In this document: positions 8,083-15,783 of the stretch, piece after piece | Layout: each line of letters opens with the position of its first letter | How positions within the stretch are numbered: the first letter of the stretch is position 1 | NCBI GenBank assembly: GCA_021372355.1 | Contig: JAJFUQ010000208.1 | Span: 88,284-152,283 of the forward strand | DNA from: Nocardiaceae bacterium | GTDB taxonomy: Bacteria > Actinomycetota > Actinomycetes > Mycobacteriales > Mycobacteriaceae | Length of the DNA: 64,000 bases | Direction of reading: 5' to 3' | Notes under the pieces: generated by a model | Databases searched by the model: none | The model's input: the letters and a program-made list of their open reading frames with translations, nothing else | What the model was told of the DNA's origin: nothing | Translations under genes and position numbers: made by a program

Positions 8083-9249
8083 TCAGTTCCCGCCGGGTCG
8101 TCTCCCTCTCGTCTTCAGCCAACGGATCGCCTGGTCAACGCGGTAATACAGCCGCGGCGGGACGAACGGGAGAAGCACAGAACGCCGACGACCGAAGAGC
8201 GCGATCAGGATTTCGGGCGGGAGATCGACATAGCGCGGCAGATGTTCGTACCACCGGGCGCTGCGACTCGCCGATCTGCTGGCTCCCCGGGTCGTGGCCT
8301 TGCGTTGCCGTTCGTAAAGGTCGAGGGCCTCGGCGAGCGGCAGGTCGAGGTTCAGAGCGCGAACCAGGACGGCGGCATCGCCGAACGCCAGTCGAGTACC
8401 CACGCCCAGCGAGTAATGGGTCGTATGCGCGGCATCCCCAGCCAGGACGAGGTTGTCGTGGTGCCACGTGCGGTTGGTCAGCGTTCGGAACCGCAGCCAG
8501 TTTGCCGTGTTGCCGGGAACCGCCCGGCCGATGAGGTGGTGGCCGTCCAGGATGTCGGCGAAGAGCTTCTCCAGCATCGCGAGGCTGGCCGCCTCGCTGG
8601 CCTGGTCAAACCCGAGGCCACGCCAGGTAGCCGGGGCGCACTCGACGACGCAGGTGCTGCAATCCTCGTTGTGCTTGTAGCCGTAGGCCCAGATCCAGCC
8701 GTGCTCGGTCTCGACGAACGAGTACGTGAACGACTCGAAGACTTTCGTGGTGCCGAGCCAGAGGTAGAAGTTTCGCCCGACCGCGAATCTCTCGCCGAAA
8801 TGGTCGGCGTAGCGATGACGGAGCACGCTGTTGACGCCGTCCCCGGCAAAGATGAGGTCGGCGTCGGCCACCTCTTCCTCCGACGTGATCTCGTGCTCGT
8901 ACTCGATGCGCACGCCGAGGCCACGGGCGCGCTCGGCCAGGATCTCGAGCAGTTGGCGACGGCCGATTCCGATCCCCGTGTTCCGCCCTTGTTTCAGCGT
9001 CGCGCGGTCGCGGACGCCGAAGAACCAGCTATCCCAGCGCACCGAACTTTTCTCGATCGTCAGCGCGGACTCGGGATCGACTCGTCGCAACTTTTTCAGC
9101 AGGCCGTTGGACATGGTCACGCCCCAGCCGTACGTGGAGCCGGCCGGATTCCGCTCATAGACGGTGACGACGTGGGAAGGGTCGCGTTGCTTCATCAGGA
9201 TCGAGAAGTACAGACCGGCGGGTCCGCCGCCGACGCAGGCGACCTTCAC
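8083..9249 (-). CDS. FAD-dependent monooxygenase, downstream tandem copy
   Basis: This 388-residue single-component flavin hydroxylase has the PHBH fold. The FAD motif is GGGPAG at residues 7-12, and the second FAD motif is LAGDAAHTTHYSLGVGT, which includes the GD pair. The sequence is closest in style to the N-terminal monooxygenase half of salicylyl-CoA/anthraniloyl-CoA 5-hydroxylases (GGGPAGLYFSILMK, YERN, GWGV). The C-terminal old-yellow-enzyme half of those bifunctional proteins is absent. It probably hydroxylates an aromatic acid or its CoA thioester, but the substrate is unknown. A paralog of the same length lies 93 bases upstream on the same strand. The start is GTG, with a GGGGGCT purine tract before it. 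Confidence 0.85.
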   Translation of the reverse strand: MKVACVGGGPAGLYFSILMKQRDPSHVVTVYERNPAGSTYGWGVTMSNGLLKKLRRVDPESALTIEKSSVRWDSWFFGVRDRATLKQGRNTGIGIGRRQLLEILAERARGLGVRIEYEHEITSEEEVADADLIFAGDGVNSVLRHRYADHFGERFAVGRNFYLWLGTTKVFESFTYSFVETEHGWIWAYGYKHNEDCSTCVVECAPATWRGLGFDQASEAASLAMLEKLFADILDGHHLIGRAVPGNTANWLRFRTLTNRTWHHDNLVLAGDAAHTTHYSLGVGTRLAFGDAAVLVRALNLDLPLAEALDLYERQRKATTRGASRSASRSARWYEHLPRYVDLPPEILIALFGRRRSVLLPFVPPRLYYRVDQAIRWLKTRGRRPGGN

Positions 9250-9342
9250 AGGAGCCCCCTGACGTGACGCAGGGTTAGTTCTTCTTACGACAAAGCGTAG
9301 TCCCGGACAGACGCCACCGATATCGACGTATCCGACAAATCG

Positions 9343-10512
9343 TCAGGCTCGCCGGGCGAACTTCTTCCCCTTCAATCCGAGCCGGCGGCTCGCCTGGTCG
9401 AAGCGGTAGTACAGCTTCGGCGGGACGACGGTCAGTACCGCGGAACGTCTCAGGCCGAGCAGCGCGATCATGATCTCGGGCGGGAGGTCGACATAGCGCG
9501 GCAGGTGTTCGTACCACCGCGCACTGCGATAAGCCGCTCTACCGGTGCTCTGGAGCGCGGATTTGCGTTGCCGCTCGTAGAGCTCGAGAACCTCGGCCAG
9601 CGGCAGGTCCTGATGCAGTAGATGGGCGAGAACCGCGGCATCGCCGAACGCCAGCCGAGTGCCCGCCCCGATGGAGTAATGCGTGGTGTGGGCGGCATCT
9701 CCGGCCAGGACGAGATTGCCGCGGTGCCACGTGCGATTTCTCAACGTGCGGAAGTTCAGCCAGTTCGCGGTGCTGCCCGGGGTGGCGCGGCCCATGAGCG
9801 GGTGACCGTCGAGAATGCCGGCGAACAACTTCTCGAGCATCCGCAGACTGTCCGTCTCGTTCATCTGATCGAACCCGAGAGCGTGCCAGGTTTTGGGGGC
9901 ACATTCGATGATGCACGTGCTGCGGTCGTCGCTGTACTTGTAGCCGTAAGCCCAGATCCAGCCGTGCTCGGTCTCGACGAACAGGTACGTGAATGGCTCG
10001 AAGACTTTGCTCGTGCCGAGCCAGACGTAGTAGTTCTGCCCAACCACGAAGTTCTCGCCGAAGTGGTCGGCATGACGCTGGCGAAGCGCGCTGTTGACAC
10101 CGTCCGAAGCGAGGATGAGGTCGGCGTCGGCCAATTCCTCCTCCGACGTGATCTCGTGCTCGAACTCGATGCGGACGCCGAGGTCGCGGGCACGGTCGGC
10201 GAGGATGTCGAGCAGCTGGCGACGACCGATTCCGGAGCCGGGGTCCCATCCCTGTTTGACCGTCGTGCAATCGCGCACGCCGATGGAGTAGGAATCCCAG
10301 CGAGCCGCACTCGCCTCGAGGGCGGCGGCCGACTCGGGATCTGCGCGGTGAAGTTTCTTGAACAGTCCCTTCGACATCGTCACGCCCCAGCCGTACGTGG
10401 AACCGGCCGCATTCCGCTCATAGACGGTGACGTCGTGAGACGGGTCGCGTTTCTTCATCAGGATCGAGAAGTACAGGCCGGCGGGTCCACCGCCGACGCA
10501 GGCGACCTTCAT
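9343..10512 (-). CDS. FAD-dependent monooxygenase, upstream tandem copy
   Basis: This 389-residue paralog of the gene at 8083 has the same FAD motifs (GGGPAG at 7-12 and LAGDAAHTTHYSIGAGT) and is collinear over its whole length, with most residues identical. The ATG is preceded by GGGAGG. About 45 bases upstream of each start codon are also similar (GTCG-AAG-AGA spacing, then CCTG and GGCTC before the start), so the duplicated unit included the leader. The differences cluster in the C-terminal ~60 residues and scattered surface positions. The pair may have diverged in substrate; no ligase, thioesterase or ring-cleavage gene is nearby to suggest a pathway. The overall role in aromatic metabolism is inference. 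Confidence 0.86.
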   Translation of the reverse strand: MKVACVGGGPAGLYFSILMKKRDPSHDVTVYERNAAGSTYGWGVTMSKGLFKKLHRADPESAAALEASAARWDSYSIGVRDCTTVKQGWDPGSGIGRRQLLDILADRARDLGVRIEFEHEITSEEELADADLILASDGVNSALRQRHADHFGENFVVGQNYYVWLGTSKVFEPFTYLFVETEHGWIWAYGYKYSDDRSTCIIECAPKTWHALGFDQMNETDSLRMLEKLFAGILDGHPLMGRATPGSTANWLNFRTLRNRTWHRGNLVLAGDAAHTTHYSIGAGTRLAFGDAAVLAHLLHQDLPLAEVLELYERQRKSALQSTGRAAYRSARWYEHLPRYVDLPPEIMIALLGLRRSAVLTVVPPKLYYRFDQASRRLGLKGKKFARRA

Positions 10513-10593
10513 CAGAGCCTCCCGTGCGTCACAGGCTGATCTACTTGCGACCCAGACTATTCGAGCAGACTCGATCGCGTTGCCGGATGCTTA

Positions 10594-11487
10594 CTAGAGC
10601 ATCAACCGCACGAGATCCGCAGTGCGCTGCAGGCCCGGGAACGCCTCCGGCGTCGAGCGCGGATGCATCGCGTGGACCGCCAGACGGAACATGACCGCAC
10701 GCAGGAGCATCTGCGGCCACTCCGGCAGCTCTTCCCAACGCTCGAGCAGACCGTCGTCGGCGCCTCCCCACGACAGCGCATCGACCACGGAGACGGCGGC
10801 CGCCCACGGCGCAGGTCGCCAGTACGGCGTGATGTCGGTGATTCCGGGGGTGCCCATGCCAGTGAACAGCACGGTGCCGAAGAGGTCGCCGTGCACGAGC
10901 TGCGGCGGTGTCTTGACCGGCTTGCGAAGGGACGCCAAGCGAACGATCGCGTCGACGCTGCGGGCAGTGTCCGGCGAGCGCGTCTCCGGCGGCGCGATTC
11001 CACGCATCACTCGCATCGGTTGGCTGTCCCAGGCAGCGCGATCCGCGGCCACGAACGTGTCGACCTGAATCCACGGCGCCAGCGGGCCCTGCGCTAGGAA
11101 GCGCGGACGCTCGAGGCCAGCGGTCGCGGCGTGCAGGCGATTCGCGACCGAGACGACCTCGTCGTAGCGAGGCTCGGGCGTGCCCTCGATGAAGGTGTCG
11201 CAGCGCCAACCCGAGGCCACATACCGACCATCAGTCGAACGGACCGGTCGAGCCAGGCGAACTCCGTCGAGCTGCAGTGTCTCGCGAACCTTCGCCGACC
11301 ACGCCGCGCGAGCGTGGTCCGCGACCGGCGTCAGTACGACATCGCCACATCGCCAGCCGCCGTCCCAGTCGAGCCCCAAGGGCTCCGGTTCGACGCCGCG
11401 CAGCCCGAAGGTCGACCGCACGTGCTCCGGCGGTGCAACTGTCGTCGAAAGGCTTGCTGCTGTGGTCACGAAATCCCAACCCCTCAT
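10594..11487 (-). CDS. Actinobacterial TIGR02569-type protein, kinase-like fold (Rv3205c homolog)
   Basis: This 297-residue cytoplasmic protein belongs to the conserved actinobacterial family found next to moeZ. The C-terminal half resembles the aminoglycoside phosphotransferase/choline kinase fold. LVHGDLFGTVLF looks like the Brenner motif HGD, in which Asp is catalytic, and DITPYW sits where the DxD metal motif normally lies, but the usual Asn and second Asp are altered. It may therefore be a degenerate kinase. The ATG at 11487 is used here; a GTG at 11469 preceded by GAGGGG is an equally good start. The biological substrate is unknown. It follows moeZ on the same strand after 108 bases. 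Confidence 0.75.
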   Translation of the reverse strand: MRGWDFVTTAASLSTTVAPPEHVRSTFGLRGVEPEPLGLDWDGGWRCGDVVLTPVADHARAAWSAKVRETLQLDGVRLARPVRSTDGRYVASGWRCDTFIEGTPEPRYDEVVSVANRLHAATAGLERPRFLAQGPLAPWIQVDTFVAADRAAWDSQPMRVMRGIAPPETRSPDTARSVDAIVRLASLRKPVKTPPQLVHGDLFGTVLFTGMGTPGITDITPYWRPAPWAAAVSVVDALSWGGADDGLLERWEELPEWPQMLLRAVMFRLAVHAMHPRSTPEAFPGLQRTADLVRLML

Positions 11488-11595
11488 GCTCGGATGCGAT
11501 GCAGCAGGGGGCCGGGATCACCGGACCTGCTGTCGGCATGCATGAAAACGTAAGAGTCCGCGAGACCACACCCGCCCGGAGACGCGCGAAGGTGA

Positions 11596-12768
11596 CTAAT
11601 AAACAGGCAGAGTGTTATCGACCTGTTTTGCCCACGCAATCACGCCACCTTGCAGGTGCGATGCGTTCGAGAAGCCCGCCTTCTTCACCGCGGCGAGCAC
11701 CTCCGCCGACCGGATACCCGTTTTGCAGTGCAGCACAATGGGTTTGTCGAGAGGCAGTTCCGCGAGGGCCTCACCCGACAGGATGCGGTCCTTCGGAATG
11801 AGCGTCGCGCCCGGGATCCGGACGATGTCCCACTCGACGGGCTCGCGCACGTCGATGATCGCGATGTCCTTGCCGGAGCGAACCATTTCGTCGAGCTCGC
11901 GGGCCGTGATCGTGGATTCGGCTGCCGCGGCCTGTCCCTCCTCCGAGACCACACCGCAGAACTCCTCGTAGTCGATGAGTTCGGTGATGGGCTGACGGTC
12001 GGGATCGCGGCGCAACCGGATGGTGCGGTAACTCATCTCGAGCGCGTCATAGACCATGAGCCGGCCGAGCAAAGGCTCGCCGGTGCCGGTGATGAGCTTG
12101 ATCGCCTCGGTGACCATGATCGAGCCGATCGATGCGCACAGCACGCCCAGTACGCCACCCTCGGCGCACGACGGGACCATGCCGGGCGGCGGCGGCTCCG
12201 GGTAGAGGTCGCGGTAGTTCAGCCCCTGCTCGTCCGGCGCGGCTTCCCAGAAGACCGATGCCTGGCCCTCGAACCGGTAGATCGAGCCCCACACGTAGGG
12301 CTTTCCGGCGAGAACGGCAGCGTCGTTGACGAGGTAGCGCGTCGCGAAGTTGTCGGTGCCGTCGAGGATGAGGTCGTACTGCTGGAACAACCCGACCGCG
12401 TTCTCGGGCTCGAGGCGGTCGGTGTGCAGCACGACGTTGACGAGCGAGTTGATGTTCCGGATCGAGTCGCGAGCCGATTCGGCCTTCGGACGACCCACGT
12501 CCGGCTCGCCGTGGATGACCTGGCGCTGGAGGTTCGACTCGTCGACGACGTCGAACTCGACGATTCCGATCGTGCCGACACCAGCCGCAGCCAAGTACAG
12601 CAGAGCGGGCGAACCGAGACCGCCCGCGCCGATGACGAGCACCTTGGCGTTCTTGAGCCTCTTCTGCCCCACCACGCCGATGTCCGGAATGATGAGGTGA
12701 CGGCTGTAGCGGGCGATTTCCTCCCGCGTCAGCTCGGCAGCTGGCTCCACCAACGGTGGCAATGACAT
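11596..12768 (-). CDS. moeZ: Adenylyltransferase/sulfurtransferase MoeZ
   Basis: This 390-residue fusion has an E1-like MoeB adenylation domain (GAGGLGSPALLYLAAAG nucleotide loop, residues ~45-60) and a C-terminal rhodanese domain whose active-site cysteine is in LHCKTGIRSAEV. It activates the C-terminus of ubiquitin-like sulfur carriers (CysO, MoaD) and loads sulfur for cysteine, molybdopterin and thiotemplated synthesis. The zinc-binding CxxC pairs of MoeB are not evident. I chose the ATG at 12768 because AGGAG lies six bases upstream; a TTG nine codons earlier overlaps that binding site. A SigH-type promoter is visible about 65 bases upstream, which fits the known control of moeZ homologs by SigH/SigR. 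Confidence 0.95.
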   Translation of the reverse strand: MSLPPLVEPAAELTREEIARYSRHLIIPDIGVVGQKRLKNAKVLVIGAGGLGSPALLYLAAAGVGTIGIVEFDVVDESNLQRQVIHGEPDVGRPKAESARDSIRNINSLVNVVLHTDRLEPENAVGLFQQYDLILDGTDNFATRYLVNDAAVLAGKPYVWGSIYRFEGQASVFWEAAPDEQGLNYRDLYPEPPPPGMVPSCAEGGVLGVLCASIGSIMVTEAIKLITGTGEPLLGRLMVYDALEMSYRTIRLRRDPDRQPITELIDYEEFCGVVSEEGQAAAAESTITARELDEMVRSGKDIAIIDVREPVEWDIVRIPGATLIPKDRILSGEALAELPLDKPIVLHCKTGIRSAEVLAAVKKAGFSNASHLQGGVIAWAKQVDNTLPVY

Positions 12769-12831
12769 TGAGGGCTCCTCACAGCGATGTCGCAACGCCC
12801 ATACGGGTGACCGCGCGTTTCACCTGAGATC

Positions 12832-12858
12832 AACGCATTAGTGCGACGCAAACTTCCC
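12832..12858 (-). promoter_or_regulatory. SigH/SigR-type promoter of moeZ
   Basis: On the minus strand, GGGAAG (12858-12853) is followed after exactly 18 bases by GTT (12834-12832). The SigH/SigR consensus is GGAA(T/C)-n18-19-GTT, so seven of eight fixed positions match. Transcription would start near 12825, giving a leader of roughly 57 bases to the moeZ ATG. The homologous moeB/moeZ genes belong to the SigR regulon of Streptomyces. Confidence 0.6.
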
Positions 12859-12900
12859 GGTCATTGTCACGCAGCGGTCGGCACGCGCCAAAACCGAGTG

Positions 12901-13791
12901 CTAATCGCGGGGATACGGCCACTCGTTCGCCTTGCATTCCTTGCCGTCCTTGGGAACGACGCCCGCCGGGTCGAGGTTGTAGACCTCGTTGTTGGCGGTG
13001 CCGAACGTCTGCTGCATCATGACCGGCGCGAGGCCGCCGTCGCTTTCACAAGCGGCGTGCTGATGGAAGCCGATCGCGTGTCCGACCTCGTGGTTGATGA
13101 CCCACTCGCGGTACGAGGTGATGTCCCCGTCGAAGGCGACGGCGCCGCGAACCCATCGTGGCGTCGTCACGACGACGCGGTTGTTGTCTTGGTCGTAGCA
13201 CGAGGTGTCGACCGGAAGGCTGTCGAATCCGCAGATCTTGCGTGCAGTGGTTTGTGCGGCGAGCGAGATACGGAAGTCGGGCGTCCCGCTGTCGATGCGC
13301 TGGAATCCGAACTTCTTGTCCTTGGTCCAGCCCTTGGAACTCGCCAGAGTGTCGTCGATGAGCTTCGCGAATGCGGCGTCGCCACCGAGCGCCTTGGTGT
13401 CGTTACCGTCTTCGACCTCGACCAGGTACGTAAAGACGTGTCCACCGCCGACTTGCTTCGTGGTGCCCGGAACGGTGTGCCAGGTGCCATCACCCATCAC
13501 CTCGAACGGCGCTCCGTCCGGTAAGGCATACGACGGCGTCGAGGGATCGAAGTTGCCGTCTTTCTTCGGACCGATGATGCCGGTTTCCTTGGCCGCGGCA
13601 ACGGTCGGCGGCGGCGCCGTGCCCTTCTTTGTGTCCGTGCTGCCCCACAGCGTGTCGGCGAGAACCAAGATCGTCACCACGGCGAGAACCGGGATCGCGT
13701 AGATGCGCCAGCCGTACAAATCGATGTTCCGGCGCAGCCATCCCTTTCGCGGCGTCTCAGTCGGCGACGGGTCGAGGTCGGTCACCCACAC
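12901..13791 (-). CDS. Membrane-anchored DUF3152 metallopeptidase-like protein (Rv3207c homolog)
   Basis: This 296-residue protein has a single hydrophobic segment at about residues 28-48 and a large extracytoplasmic domain. The zinc-protease motif HEVGHAIGFHQH (HExxHxxGxxH, metzincin type) is intact in the C-terminal part, with several cysteines around it that could form disulfides. DUF3152 proteins are conserved in mycolate actinobacteria, but their substrate is not known. The start is a GTG; a second GTG two codons later is possible. It is divergent from the TetR gene at 13897, with 105 bases between them holding both promoters. Confidence 0.88.
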   Translation of the reverse strand: MWVTDLDPSPTETPRKGWLRRNIDLYGWRIYAIPVLAVVTILVLADTLWGSTDTKKGTAPPPTVAAAKETGIIGPKKDGNFDPSTPSYALPDGAPFEVMGDGTWHTVPGTTKQVGGGHVFTYLVEVEDGNDTKALGGDAAFAKLIDDTLASSKGWTKDKKFGFQRIDSGTPDFRISLAAQTTARKICGFDSLPVDTSCYDQDNNRVVVTTPRWVRGAVAFDGDITSYREWVINHEVGHAIGFHQHAACESDGGLAPVMMQQTFGTANNEVYNLDPAGVVPKDGKECKANEWPYPRD

Positions 13792-13896
13792 AGAATGTCA
13801 TGTCGCTGCCCGAACCGGACCACCAGCCACGCGGTTATCATGGACAAACCCCGCTCCAAGAGTCGCGAGCGGCCTTAGTCGACGGGACGATCGCGC

Positions 13897-14553
13897 GTGA
13901 CAGAGCTAGGCAGCCGAATGTTTTCGGAGCCGGGGAACTCGCAACGCAAGGGCGGTCGTCTTCCTCGCGAGGAGCGTCGCAGCCAATTATTGGCCGCCGC
14001 CAGCGAGATTTTCGTGATGCGGGGCTACCACGCCGCCCAGATGGATGAGATCTCCGAACGCGCCGGAGTCAGCAAGCCTGTTCTCTACCAACACTTTCCC
14101 GGCAAGCTCGACCTGTACATCGCGGTCCAGGAGCGCTACCTCGATAGCCTGCTGAGCGGCGTGCGCAATGCCCTCGCCTCGACGACGGACAACCGCGAGC
14201 GGATTCGTGCCGCAATCGCGGCGTACTACGAGTTCGTCGACCACGAGTCGGAGGGATTCCGCCTGGTCTTCGAGTCCGATATTCGAAGCGAACCAACGGT
14301 GTCCAAGCGGGTCGATGAAACGCTCAACGCCTGTGGCGACGAGATCTTCCGGCTGATCTCGGAAGACTCGGGCCTCGACGCCGCCCGTTCTCGCATCATC
14401 GCCGAGGCGCTCGTGGGAATGAGCCAGCAGACCGCCCGGTGGTGGCTCGACGCGGACCGCCCCATCACCAAGGACGAAGCGGTCGACATGACGGTCCTGC
14501 TGGCCTGGGGTGGCATGGCGAGGGTGCCGTTACAGCACCCAGGCCAGGCCTAG
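13897..14553 (+). CDS. TetR-family transcriptional regulator (Rv3208 homolog)
   Basis: This 218-residue protein has an N-terminal TetR helix-turn-helix at about residues 24-70 (EIFVMRGYHAAQMDEI then GVSKPVLYQHF). The C-terminal ligand/dimer domain is typical in length. Starts are possible at GTG 13897 or ATG 13918; neither has a clear ribosome binding site. The homolog keeps this position between TB9.4 and the DUF3152 gene in mycobacteria. Its targets are unknown. The 3' end lies seven bases from the stop of the converging DUF3107 gene. Confidence 0.9.
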   Translation: MTELGSRMFSEPGNSQRKGGRLPREERRSQLLAAASEIFVMRGYHAAQMDEISERAGVSKPVLYQHFPGKLDLYIAVQERYLDSLLSGVRNALASTTDNRERIRAAIAAYYEFVDHESEGFRLVFESDIRSEPTVSKRVDETLNACGDEIFRLISEDSGLDAARSRIIAEALVGMSQQTARWWLDADRPITKDEAVDMTVLLAWGGMARVPLQHPGQA

Positions 14554-14559
14554 CAGTAA

Positions 14560-14793
14560 CTAGGAGACGGGCGCGAAGCCGACGCGGCCACCGTGCGTAG
14601 GTCCGATCTCGACATACGAGATCTTTCCGGCCTGGATGAGGTACTTGCGACCCTTTTCATCGGTCAGCGACAGCACGCCCTCGCCCGAGCCGGACAGCGC
14701 CTCGGTGACGATCTTCTCGACTTCTTCGGGAGTCTGGACGCTCGAGATGACAAGCTCCCGCGGGCTCTCCGAAATACCGACCTTGACCTCCAC
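14560..14793 (-). CDS. DUF3107 family small protein (TB9.4 homolog)
   Basis: This 77-residue acidic protein is of the TB9.4/Rv3208A type (EVKVGISESPREL N-terminus, then LTDEKGRKYLIQAGKISYVEIG). Its GTG start follows AGGAGGGG, a strong ribosome binding site. No catalytic motif is visible. The family is abundant in culture filtrates of M. tuberculosis, but its function is unknown. It lies convergent with the TetR gene. Confidence 0.9.
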   Translation of the reverse strand: MEVKVGISESPRELVISSVQTPEEVEKIVTEALSGSGEGVLSLTDEKGRKYLIQAGKISYVEIGPTHGGRVGFAPVS

Positions 14794-14851
14794 GAGAAGC
14801 CCCTCCTGACGACGTTGGTGTGTTCGGAAGTCAGGCTATCCCAGGAGTGGG

Positions 14852-15526
14852 TCAGCCCAACCCAAGCGTGACCATACGTTCGCTATGGGCCGATTCCATG
14901 CGGTCGAACAGCCGAACGATGTTGTTGAGGTCGCCTGTAGCGCTGACGAGGAGTTCAGTCAGCTCTATCCGCTGCGCCATGATCATCTGCGCCTGCGTGA
15001 CGGCCTCGCCGAGCAGACGCCGTCCCCACAGGACGAGGCGATCGCGCTCGGCGGTGTCGTTCTCGACGAGGGCTCGTACTTCATCGACGACGAACTGCGA
15101 GCTCGCCGTGCTTTCGAGGACCTCGCGCACGATGGCGGCGACCTTCTTCGGCAGCGCGGATGCGATCTCGGCGTAGAAGTCGGCAGCGAGTCCGTCGGCA
15201 ACGTAGAACTTGACGAGCGATTCGCCCCACGTCGAAGGGTTGGTCGCGGCGTGATAGTCGTCGATCGCCGCCACGAACGGTTCCATCGCCGACAGAACGT
15301 CGCCACCGCGATCGGCGATAGCCCTCTCGAGCAGGTTGAAGTGCGACAACTCCGAGGCCGCCATCTTCGCGACCGCCACTCGGCCACGCAGCGAGGGGGC
15401 TTGCTGCGCCTCCTCAGCCAGGCGATAGAAAGCAGAAACCTCGCCGTAGGCAAGGACAGCAAAGAGGTCCGCGATTCCCGGATGTTCGGTCGAAATCTGC
15501 GTGCCGGTCGCCTGTTCAGCTGTCAT
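14852..15526 (-). CDS. Ferritin-like MiaE_2 family protein (Rv3210c homolog)
   Basis: This 224-residue mostly helical protein has repeated E-x6-Y/H type helices (FYRLAEEAQQAP, ASELSHFNLLERAI, LVKFYVADGLAADFYAEIA) typical of a diiron ferritin-like four-helix bundle. The family is related to tRNA hydroxylase MiaE, but its substrate in actinobacteria is not established. A TAGGCT -10 element ends eight bases before the ATG, so the mRNA is probably leaderless. It is divergent from rhlE. Confidence 0.85.
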   Translation of the reverse strand: MTAEQATGTQISTEHPGIADLFAVLAYGEVSAFYRLAEEAQQAPSLRGRVAVAKMAASELSHFNLLERAIADRGGDVLSAMEPFVAAIDDYHAATNPSTWGESLVKFYVADGLAADFYAEIASALPKKVAAIVREVLESTASSQFVVDEVRALVENDTAERDRLVLWGRRLLGEAVTQAQMIMAQRIELTELLVSATGDLNNIVRLFDRMESAHSERMVTLGLG

Positions 15527-15534
15527 GGTGAGTG

Positions 15535-15540
15535 AGCCTA
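15535..15540 (-). promoter_or_regulatory. -10 element TAGGCT, probably leaderless, of the ferritin-like gene
   Basis: TAGGCT on the minus strand ends eight bases before the ATG at 15526, so transcription should start at or within two bases of the start codon. The same hexamer at the same distance precedes fbiA and the lipid kinase gene. No ribosome binding site is present. Confidence 0.5.
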
Positions 15541-15783
15541 TCGGGTCTCTGCGAAGTTCCAGACAATGGCACGATAGGATGTAAGCGGGGTTACGCTGCG
15601 GTTTTCCTGCATTTCACCTGGCCTGTTTTCCTGCGGTCGGAAAGTTGAGATTCGCGGATCACTCAGCGCGCCCCACGTCATTGCGCGCGCACGCCTTTTC
15701 TTCGATGCTGCGAACGGTGAGTTCCCGAGCTGGAGCCCCGTTCTATCGCCAGCGAGCGCGCACCCATAGGAAGGCCAGGAACG

